The notes under the pieces are model-generated. The model had not been told where the DNA came from and did not search any database. It worked only from the letters and a program-made list of their open reading frames with translations. From Peptococcaceae bacterium (lineage in GTDB: Bacteria > Bacillota > Peptococcia > DRI-13 > UBA5745), in the NCBI GenBank assembly GCA_031264885.1, contig JAISDM010000296.1:1-21742 (forward strand): a DNA stretch of 21,742 nucleotides, read 5' to 3'. Every line of letters starts with the position of its first letter. The stretch's first letter is position 1. Shown piece by piece: positions 1-6,635 of this stretch. Made by a program: the position numbers and the translations under genes.

Positions 1-29
1 ATACATGGACGGCGCTCGTAATTGGAGAT

Positions 30-70
30 AAAAAAAGAAGCAAACACTGATATGACTCAGTTTTTGCTTC
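30..70 (-). terminator. rho-independent terminator after the ATPase gene
   Basis: Read on the minus strand, a 14-bp stem with one mismatch (57-70 pairs with 37-50, loop 51-56) is followed directly by a run of seven T (36-30). It lies 50 bases after the stop of the ATPase/nuclease gene and is the natural end of that transcription unit. Bases 1-29 show nothing further. Confidence 0.85.
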
Positions 71-120
71 TCTTCGAATGGGTCTGCCAAAGTCCGCGCG
101 GCGCGGCGTGGGTTAAATCC

Positions 121-1695
121 TTAGCACCCTACCACTGTCACGCTTTTCCCGTTTATATTTTCCGTCCGGATATAGAGTTTTTCCTCCCAATTCAGTCCTT
201 TTCTTTGGTCGAATATAACCAGCCAGCCTGTGTCGCACTCAAGTGTGTCCATATAATCGCGGATTTGCGTGAGGGATTTTTCGAAAGCGGTTTCGCCGCG
301 GCGGATTTTTAATTCTATGGGATAGCGATTGCCGCCAAAAATCACGCACAAATCCACTCTGCCTGAACCTGCCGCAAACTCGCGCAGGATTTGGCCGCCG
401 CTGTTTATCACGCGCTGTAAAAATGCCTGCGTGATAAGATGTGGCGCAGCTTCCTTGTACTCGAACCGCTCCGCCCAAATCTCGGAGTTGTCCCGCCAGA
501 ATTCCTGGAAATCTCTGAGCAGGCTGTCCAGGTCCAACTTTCCATCTTTAATGTATTTGGGCGTGTCGTAAGGGTAGACTTTCGATTTTAAATCCGTCTG
601 GGCTTTTAATGTCAGGGCCCGGACAATGATTTCGCCGTAAATGGGGTTCGCGGGCTCCATCTGACCGTCAGTGATTCGAACCAGGCCCAAATCACTGACA
701 TAGGAAAAATCGTCCGACAGATAGTCAAGGCTGTATACGTCCCCGGTAAGGATTGGCTCAAGGGCTGTCCTCACCCTGGGCTCGTTTAATCTGGCGAGGA
801 GTGAGTCAATGTGCGTGTCCCTGCGCGTCACGACAGTCTGGATGGCGGATTCTACTATATTTGCGGTAATGTCCACAGTTGCGTCACCGCCGGATATTAC
901 GTCCACACATTCGGCGGCGATGGCATTGACCAGCCACGGCTGCCCCTGTGTTTGCTCCCATACCAATTCGATGGACTCCGGCGAAAACACTTGGCCGGTA
1001 TCCGCGATATGCTGTCCATACAGGAACGCAATGTCGGTTTTGGAGAAATTCGCAAGGGTCAATGACTTTTTGGCGATATTAAAAGGACTGGCCGACCCCA
1101 AACTGGACTTCCCTTTGGCGTATTCGCCGCGATAATCCCTGATGTTTTGCGTTCCGGCTAAAGCAACAGAGTGGACGAATGGCGTAATGTCCCTGCTTAC
1201 ATACCCCTTGCGCAATTGGCGGAGGAATTGGATCAATGTCCCGCCGCTCAGGCAGTCTGATTCATCAAACAGCAGTACCAGCGGCTTTTTGAGCCGGGCG
1301 CAAATCTTGCGGAGAGCCTTTTCAAGGAGAATGGCATAGTAACTTTCGCCTTCTTTTTCTGTTATGTGGCCGGGTTGGACTTCCGAAGCAAAATCAGAAA
1401 GCGCGATGGCGTCTTCCACCACTCCAACAATTTGCACGACGCCGTCTTTGGGGTCGTCTATCCCCTCCAAGCTTTCCAGGGAGCAATATAACGCGCGGTA
1501 ATCCCCTGAGTCATTGACGCGCTTGGCGAGATCCAGAAGCATTGTTGTTTTTCCTGATTGCCGCGCCGCGTGTACGACGAAATACTGCCGTTCTTCGATA
1601 AGGCGCGTGATTTCATCACGCAGGTTCCTGCCCGGGTCTACCATATAGTGATATTGAGGGCTGCAGGGGCCGGAAACATTGAAAAATCTCTTCAT
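121..1695 (-). CDS. ATPase with C-terminal PD-(D/E)XK nuclease-like domain
   Basis: This 524-aa protein has an N-terminal P-loop ATPase module. The Walker A-like stretch AARQSGKTT is at residues 43-51 (first glycine replaced by alanine, K49 kept) and the Walker B LLFDES at about 141-146 (D144, E145). The C-terminus has D448, E461-L-K463 and Q477, the spacing of a PD-(D/E)XK core, as in the widespread AAA-ATPase/DUF1703-like proteins. ATP binding is well supported; nuclease activity is inferred from motifs. No membrane segment or signal peptide is visible. The ATG at 1695 has GAGGAA a few bases upstream. It follows the YwgA-like gene by 81 bases on the same strand and ends at a terminator, so it is probably the last gene of that operon. 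Members of this family are often accessory, defence-associated or mobile genes with no known substrate. Confidence 0.8.
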   Translation of the reverse strand: MKRFFNVSGPCSPQYHYMVDPGRNLRDEITRLIEERQYFVVHAARQSGKTTMLLDLAKRVNDSGDYRALYCSLESLEGIDDPKDGVVQIVGVVEDAIALSDFASEVQPGHITEKEGESYYAILLEKALRKICARLKKPLVLLFDESDCLSGGTLIQFLRQLRKGYVSRDITPFVHSVALAGTQNIRDYRGEYAKGKSSLGSASPFNIAKKSLTLANFSKTDIAFLYGQHIADTGQVFSPESIELVWEQTQGQPWLVNAIAAECVDVISGGDATVDITANIVESAIQTVVTRRDTHIDSLLARLNEPRVRTALEPILTGDVYSLDYLSDDFSYVSDLGLVRITDGQMEPANPIYGEIIVRALTLKAQTDLKSKVYPYDTPKYIKDGKLDLDSLLRDFQEFWRDNSEIWAERFEYKEAAPHLITQAFLQRVINSGGQILREFAAGSGRVDLCVIFGGNRYPIELKIRRGETAFEKSLTQIRDYMDTLECDTGWLVIFDQRKGLNWEEKLYIRTENINGKSVTVVGC

Positions 1696-1776
1696 TGGCA
1701 GTTCCTCACAAGTATACGTAATTGTTTCATGCTGTCCTATTCGACATTGGCCCGGAAGAGTTTGCCTTATGTGATG

Positions 1777-2298
1777 TCATGCGCTAAACTCCAAATTAAA
1801 ATACTCGAAATCTATTAGCGAACGCTGAATTTGTTCCATGGGGTATTTTAACCCCTTTATTTTTTGCACGCCGTTGATCACACTTTCTCTTGATTTGTTT
1901 TCCAAATGTTTATAAGCATAAATAGCCGTCGTCAACAACTCCAGTTCTGATGGAGATCGGCCCTTAAAATGTTCAATTAACGCATCTATCTGATCTAACT
2001 GTTTCTTGGTTAGTTTTTCAGGTTCTATCGTAAAGTTTTTTTCATTAATACTCATTAGATGCGAACGACCGGAATAATCAAACTCAATCACACCATCTGT
2101 ACTCAAAAATATAGTGGCCGTGTCTAAAGCTTCGCTATAAGGTCCATAAAAATGCAGTCCGTAATCATAACCTAAATCAACGCCTTTTTGCTCAATTAAA
2201 AAAACTGTTTTCTGCAAAGCTTTTTTACCAGGTTTTTCGCCCCATATATCGTTGATTTTTTTAATTATATAGGCTGCGTTATTTGAAATATCTGTCAT
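1777..2298 (-). CDS. YwgA-like / Panacea (SocA-like) fold protein
   Basis: This 173-aa soluble protein resembles B. subtilis YwgA. The N-terminal half has KALQKTVFLIEQKG (about 25-38), then LHFYGPYSEALD and a hydrophobic stretch ending DGVIEF, the helix/GPYS/helix pattern of the YwgA and Panacea (SocA-like) families. Panacea proteins are known as antitoxin or adaptor modules; YwgA itself has no established function. The ATG overlaps the stop of the HD gene by one base (TGATG, 2296-2300), so translation is probably coupled. B. subtilis also has ywgA near the HD gene ywfO, so the pairing is old. The gene is strikingly AT-rich: the line 2041-2100 is 22/60 GC, against 40/60 in the kinase gene line 4201-4260. 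The family call is from pattern recognition, without a search. Confidence 0.65.
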   Translation of the reverse strand: MTDISNNAAYIIKKINDIWGEKPGKKALQKTVFLIEQKGVDLGYDYGLHFYGPYSEALDTATIFLSTDGVIEFDYSGRSHLMSINEKNFTIEPEKLTKKQLDQIDALIEHFKGRSPSELELLTTAIYAYKHLENKSRESVINGVQKIKGLKYPMEQIQRSLIDFEYFNLEFSA

Positions 2299-3626
2299 CA
2301 GTTATCATCTCCTTCTTTCAACAGTTCGCTGACGATTCTCCTCGCGTTTGCGGCAGACGGTTTGTCAACATAAAGTCTTCGAATCCTGATAGGTTTAATG
2401 AGACTTCCCAGCAGTATGGACTCGGAAGAAATACTTGACGGGGTTTCTTGGTAGCTGACCAGTATGGGAATTCCTTTGCCGCTGCTTGCGTCGTATTCTT
2501 CCATTACGGGGATTTTGTGCAACAATTTATCGGCGGTGTCTTCGAGTATATCACAGTCCAGTTTTTCTTTCAATTCCTTCTTGATGAGATAATATAAGTG
2601 GGAATCACTCCCTCGATTACTGTGCGCAACCGTCTCATAAACACATGACATTACCACTCGATTCAGAAATTCTTTTGCCGAAACAGCAGACCCTTGAATT
2701 TCTTTGATTTTATCAAGAACCATTAGATCATCCCATTTTAAGTATTCATATACATTGTCGGGATATTTCGAATCAGGTAATATATGTAAAATATTATCAA
2801 CAAGAAGTTTGTCCAAATATCGCCTGGTCTTATGGAAATAGACCTGGATAAACATGAAATATCTGGCAATAACAAACTCTTCAAATACATGAACGCCGCC
2901 TCTCTCAATAGCCAATTGCATAATATTATCGTTTGGCTTAACGTAAACCGTTAAGGAAGACAGCAGTCTGTTAAGATCATATTTCCCATAATTGACACCG
3001 CAATAATATGAATCTCTTAATAAATAATCCATTTTATCGCAATCAAGCTCACTGTCCATAAAAGTTTTCAGGAATTTATAATCAGGTATTATGTAGCTGG
3101 AATTTAATTCCGGATTTTTCTCTCCATAGATTAACCATAGTAATTCCGGCGTTATCGCATAATCTTCATTTACGTGATATCTTTGCCGAAAATTTTCCCC
3201 GATATCCTTGATATATTGTGAAATCTCTGTTTCATAAATGATTTTTTTAGTAAAATCCTCGTGCTCTGCGTCGCCGTCAAAAAGTGCTTCCGAACCGTGA
3301 GAGAATGGGGCATGACCAAGGTCGTGTATCAACGCTGCTAATCTTAATAGTTGTTTGTACCACTCTTTGCGTGTGTTATCAAAAAGATCACGCCCTTGAA
3401 TCGTTCTATAGTTATCTAACGCCGATGTAAAAGCCTTTGTCACTAGATGCATTACGCCTAACGAATGCCCGAAACGTGTATGCTCCGCACCGGGATAGAC
3501 TAAATATGTGGTAGCCAACTGTTTGATATTACGTAATCTTTGAAACGGCGGAGAATCAATGATTCTCAATTCAAGGTCGCTTACCTCAATAAATCCGTGA
3601 ATCGGATCTCGAAATTGATATGACAT
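2298..3626 (-). CDS. HD-domain phosphohydrolase, dNTPase-like (COG1078/YwfO type)
   Basis: This 442-aa protein opens with FRDPIHGFIEV, typical of COG1078, and carries a complete HD metal site: H54 in HTRFGHSLG, H101-D102 in HDLGHAPFSH, and D197 in DCDKMDY. H110 corresponds to the catalytic histidine of SAMHD1-like enzymes. Relatives (SAMHD1, Enterococcus EF1143) hydrolyse dNTPs to nucleoside and triphosphate, so a cytosolic dNTP triphosphohydrolase is the likely role; the substrate is inferred. The start at 3626 is preceded by GGGGTGA eight bases upstream. It is the first gene of an operon with the YwgA-like gene (1-base overlap) and probably the ATPase-nuclease. The coding sequence is AT-rich (3001-3060 is 17/60 GC) beside a GC-rich kinase gene, a sign of different origin. 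Confidence 0.88.
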   Translation of the reverse strand: MSYQFRDPIHGFIEVSDLELRIIDSPPFQRLRNIKQLATTYLVYPGAEHTRFGHSLGVMHLVTKAFTSALDNYRTIQGRDLFDNTRKEWYKQLLRLAALIHDLGHAPFSHGSEALFDGDAEHEDFTKKIIYETEISQYIKDIGENFRQRYHVNEDYAITPELLWLIYGEKNPELNSSYIIPDYKFLKTFMDSELDCDKMDYLLRDSYYCGVNYGKYDLNRLLSSLTVYVKPNDNIMQLAIERGGVHVFEEFVIARYFMFIQVYFHKTRRYLDKLLVDNILHILPDSKYPDNVYEYLKWDDLMVLDKIKEIQGSAVSAKEFLNRVVMSCVYETVAHSNRGSDSHLYYLIKKELKEKLDCDILEDTADKLLHKIPVMEEYDASSGKGIPILVSYQETPSSISSESILLGSLIKPIRIRRLYVDKPSAANARRIVSELLKEGDDN

Positions 3627-3645
3627 CGCGCGTCACCCCATTATC

Positions 3646-3675
3646 AATATAGTTTTACTGCTTCAATCCAGTCAA
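3646..3675 (-). promoter_or_regulatory. candidate sigma-A promoter of the HD/YwgA/ATPase operon
   Basis: On the minus strand TTGACT (3675-3670) and TATATT (3651-3646) are separated by 18 bases, in the 55-base gap after the kinase stop. No terminator separates the kinase from this operon, so read-through is also possible. The predicted start falls almost on the ribosome binding site, giving an unusually short leader. Confidence 0.45.
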
Positions 3676-3681
3676 TAAGTC

Positions 3682-5226
3682 CTAAGCTTCCGCCTGGGCC
3701 TTCGGCAGGACAAAGGCGACTTTGGTGCCCGCGTCCTTGCGGCTGGTGACCTCCACGTAGCCGCCGTGGCGGTCCACCGTCCATTTGGCGATGGATAAGC
3801 CCAGGCCGGCGCCGCCGGTTTGGCGCGCGCGGGACTCGTCCGAGCGAAAGAAACGGTCGAATATATGGGGAATGTCTTCGGCGGGTATGCCGATGCCCTG
3901 GTCGGTGACGCTGAGACGTATCCAACCGTCCTCGCGAGAGGCGGCCAGGCGGATGCGCGCCCCGGAAGGCGTATACTTGATGGCGTTGTCTACGAGGATG
4001 CGAAGGGCTTGCTTCAGCAGCTGGGCGTCGCCCACCGCCCACAGTTCCAGGCCGATGTCTGAGGTAAAGATGTGATCGCTGTCAATGACTTGGGTATCGC
4101 GAAACACTTCCTGGGCTAAGACGCCCAGGTCCAATGTGTCCAAATTCAGCACGATGGAATTGTTGTCGCCTCTGGCCAGGAAGAGCAGACTCTCCACCAG
4201 GACCTGCATGCCCTGCGCCTCGGCTTTGATGGCGTCGATGGACTCCTGGAGAGCGGCCGCGTCCGTCTTGCCCCAGCGATCCAGCAGGTTGACGTAACCC
4301 TGGATCACCGCGATGGGTGTCCGCAGTTCATGAGAAGCGTCCGAGACAAAGCGGGACTGGGACTGGTACGCGGCGTCCAGCCTGTCCAACATGCCATTGA
4401 TGGCTTGCGCCAGCCCTTGCAGTTCCTGGCGTTCGCCCACGATGGAAAGCCGGGTGTCCAGCCTCTTGGCGGTGATGGTGTTGAGGGTTTGGATGGCGCC
4501 GCTTAATTCCAGCTTCTGGGACGCCAGTTTTTGAGATGACGGAGGGGCTGCCGCAACGGCGGGCACGGCTGCGGCCACGGCCACGGCGGGGTTGGCGCCA
4601 ATGGCCTGAGCCGTCCACGCCAGTTCTTGAATAGGCAGCAGGGTTCTTCGAATGGAATTGAGCATCCCCCAGAATCCGGTGATCAGGAAGACCGCCTCCA
4701 CGGTCAAAAGCGCGCCCATAGCCAGGTTCAGCAGCTGGATGCTCAGGGCGAGAGGGAATGTTAGTCTGAGATAAGTTTCGGCGGTGTCGGGGGGCATGGC
4801 CAAGGTATAGAAGATGTTGGTTCCGGAGTCCGGATAAGAGACTTGAACAGTGCGCAGCACATTGGGAACAGGGAGGGACTGATCCAGCTCGTTTATGCTG
4901 ATTCTGTAACCGCTCCGGGCGTCTGTCCGGTATTCCGCCAGGAACCCGTCCGCCTCCGCGGCGCTCAGAACCGTTTCGGCCGGTAAGGTGTACAGTCGGG
5001 CCGCCTTGGTCTCGATGCCGGCGATGACATAAGCCGAAAAAAGCGCCAGCGCCAGAATATCCACTGCCAGCAGCGTCAGAAGCATACGCAGGAACTGACG
5101 GATCGCCAGACGCAGCGCCAGAGATTTGGAACGCTTGCGGGTTTTGGGCGGGAGTGGATTGGACGCCGGCGCCGGCGCCGGAATCGGGGCTGTGGGAGCC
5201 GCCGCGGCCGGATGGCGGCCGCTCAT
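3682..5226 (-). CDS. membrane sensor histidine kinase
   Basis: This 514-aa kinase is the partner of the response regulator just upstream. A Pro/Ala-rich cytosolic N-terminus (about 1-40) precedes TM1 (about 46-70), an extracytoplasmic sensor region (about 71-155) and TM2 (about 157-185). A HAMP-like segment follows, then the DHp helix with FVSDASHELRTPI (phospho-acceptor H299). The HATPase domain has the N box LVDNAIKYTPSG, G1 DQGIGIP and G2 GGAGLGLSIAK. The protein resembles clostridial kinases with the IQGYxNLLDRWGK signature. The ATG at 5226 overlaps the regulator stop by four bases (ATGA). An Ala/Val/Pro-rich insertion (about 211-232) splits the HAMP region. The signal sensed cannot be read from the sequence. 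Confidence 0.95.
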   Translation of the reverse strand: MSGRHPAAAAPTAPIPAPAPASNPLPPKTRKRSKSLALRLAIRQFLRMLLTLLAVDILALALFSAYVIAGIETKAARLYTLPAETVLSAAEADGFLAEYRTDARSGYRISINELDQSLPVPNVLRTVQVSYPDSGTNIFYTLAMPPDTAETYLRLTFPLALSIQLLNLAMGALLTVEAVFLITGFWGMLNSIRRTLLPIQELAWTAQAIGANPAVAVAAAVPAVAAAPPSSQKLASQKLELSGAIQTLNTITAKRLDTRLSIVGERQELQGLAQAINGMLDRLDAAYQSQSRFVSDASHELRTPIAVIQGYVNLLDRWGKTDAAALQESIDAIKAEAQGMQVLVESLLFLARGDNNSIVLNLDTLDLGVLAQEVFRDTQVIDSDHIFTSDIGLELWAVGDAQLLKQALRILVDNAIKYTPSGARIRLAASREDGWIRLSVTDQGIGIPAEDIPHIFDRFFRSDESRARQTGGAGLGLSIAKWTVDRHGGYVEVTSRKDAGTKVAFVLPKAQAEA

Positions 5227-5915
5227 GGGTTTTCCTCATTCCGGATCACATATCCCACCCCGCGGATGGTGTGAATATATTTCACATTGTAAGCGTTGTC
5301 GATTTTGCTGCGCAGGAACCGGATGTACACGCCGACCACGTTGCTTTCCCCCTCATATTCGTAGCCCCAGATGTGCTGAAGCAAAGTGTCGTGCGTCAGG
5401 ACGACGCCTTTGTTCTCCAGGAGGTATTGCAGCAAATCAAATTCCCGTTTGGTCAGATCCAGGGGCGTACCGTCAAACAAAGCGGTGCGGCTCGCGTTGT
5501 CCAGGCGCAGTCTGCCCACGCTGAGCTCCTCCCCGAATCCCGCCGCTCCCTGACTGGTTCGCAGAGCGGAACGGATTCTGGCCAGAAGTTCCTCAATGGC
5601 AAAAGGCTTGGTAATATAATCATTCGCGCCGCTGTCCAGCCCGGTGACCTTGTCAACCACAGAATCACGGGCTGTCAGCATCAGCACCGGGATGGAGACG
5701 CCGCCGCGCCGCATCCGGCGCAGCACTTCCATCCCGTTGAGCTCCGGCAGCATCACATCCAGAAGCAGCAGGTCGAAGGTTTCTGTCTCTAACAGCGCCA
5801 GACCTTCCCGTCCGTCCCCGGCCTTGACTACGGAATAGCCTTCATAGGATAATTCCAGTTCCACAAACCGGGCCAGTTTTTCCTCATCTTCAATGAGGAG
5901 AATCCGTTCTTTCAT
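5223..5915 (-). CDS. OmpR/PhoB-family response regulator
   Basis: This 230-aa regulator has an N-terminal receiver with the acidic pocket E9-D10, phospho-acceptor D53 (LLLLDVMLP), T81 and K103 (TKPF). A C-terminal winged helix follows, with LTKREFDLLQYLLENKG, the NVVGVYIRFLRSKID recognition region and the terminal IRGVGYVIR. It is a DNA-binding transcription factor phosphorylated by the overlapping kinase. The ATG at 5915 has GGGAG seven bases upstream. The UBA-like gene ends 17 bases upstream, so the three genes form one operon. OmpR/PhoB-type regulators usually bind direct repeats about 11 bp apart; such repeats lie in front of this operon and of the gene at 8946. Confidence 0.97.
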   Translation of the reverse strand: MKERILLIEDEEKLARFVELELSYEGYSVVKAGDGREGLALLETETFDLLLLDVMLPELNGMEVLRRMRRGGVSIPVLMLTARDSVVDKVTGLDSGANDYITKPFAIEELLARIRSALRTSQGAAGFGEELSVGRLRLDNASRTALFDGTPLDLTKREFDLLQYLLENKGVVLTHDTLLQHIWGYEYEGESNVVGVYIRFLRSKIDNAYNVKYIHTIRGVGYVIRNEENP

Positions 5916-5932
5916 TCTGAACTCCCAAGTTT

Positions 5933-6487
5933 TTATTTCTGCTGCTGGTTGGGATGGACGATTTCCTGCTTGAAGTTGTCCGCGGCGTCGGCGGCCGCGT
6001 CCATCACATGGTTGACGCCGAATTTTTCCACATCCTTACCCCGGAAGCGGTAGCGGCAGCCGCAAAACAGCCCGATGACCAGCAGTGGGACGCTGACCCA
6101 GAAGAAGAATATCAGCGCCAGAATCAGAAACAGGACGGGCATGGAAACAACGGAGTTCTCCTGGCGCCAGACCTCAAAGATATTGGCGCAGCTTTTCTGG
6201 ACGAGCCTGCCGCACCAGCAGAAGAAGCGGCCCAGCGCCTGCCCGAATCCGTCCTTTTTCCGGCCGTCTGGCCCGGCGCCCGCCGGGTTCAGAGCGGCGG
6301 CCGCGGACGCGCTCCCTTTGGAATTATAATACCCGCCGTTCTCGGGGGGCGCCGTTTTCCCCTGCTTTTCCAAATAGATCAGCGCTTCCAGCAAATCGTC
6401 GCCGCTGGCGTCCAGCGCTTCCTTGGCCTCCTCATAAGAAACCTGCGCGCGGTCTTTCAATTTATCCACCATTTCGAGTGTCGCCAT
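5933..6487 (-). CDS. UBA-like domain membrane protein (DUF4342-like)
   Basis: This protein of about 184 aa begins with a UBA/TS-N-like three-helix domain (MVDKLKDRAQVSYEEAKEAL, then DDLLEALIYLEKQGK). A low-complexity Gly/Ala linker and a C-terminal hydrophobic segment (MPVLFLILALIFFFWVSVPL...VIGLF) then lead into a basic tail, so it is probably anchored with one or two membrane passes. DUF4342 proteins with this layout occur in Clostridia, often next to two-component genes as here; their function is not established. I chose the ATG at 6487 (AAAGGAG upstream) over the in-frame ATG at 6514, which has no ribosome binding site and would add nine unconserved residues. It is the first gene of the operon with the regulator and kinase. 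Confidence 0.8.
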   Translation of the reverse strand: MATLEMVDKLKDRAQVSYEEAKEALDASGDDLLEALIYLEKQGKTAPPENGGYYNSKGSASAAAALNPAGAGPDGRKKDGFGQALGRFFCWCGRLVQKSCANIFEVWRQENSVVSMPVLFLILALIFFFWVSVPLLVIGLFCGCRYRFRGKDVEKFGVNHVMDAAADAADNFKQEIVHPNQQQK

Positions 6488-6527
6488 GATCGTCACTCTC
6501 CTTTCACGATTCATCCTAACATCGGAA

Positions 6528-6568
6528 GATTTAATTCAGATTGAGAGTGCGTTAAAATTTCATTAAAA
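6528..6568 (-). promoter_or_regulatory. direct repeats and candidate promoter before the UBA/regulator/kinase operon
   Basis: On the minus strand TTTTAATG (6568-6561) is followed 11 bases later by TTTTAACG (6557-6550). The second copy overlaps a -35-like TTTAAC (6556-6551), 17 bases before a weak -10 TTAAAT (6533-6528). The same unit recurs at 8876-8914. The arrangement fits autoregulation by the encoded OmpR-type regulator; this is inference. A second possible promoter lies further upstream (TTAAAT 6639-6634, TATACT 6617-6612, 16-base spacer). Confidence 0.4.
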
Positions 6569-6635
6569 TTCAATTTTGTTTTAAAAAAACTCCTATTTTT
6601 GTTCCACTTATAGTATAATTCAAAATATAATATAT

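Noticed and set aside
4328..5239. 303-codon frame overlapping the kinase gene on the same strand
   Set aside because: Shadow frame of the kinase gene; the kinase frame has all histidine kinase motifs while this one has only Arg/Gly/Pro-rich sequence.
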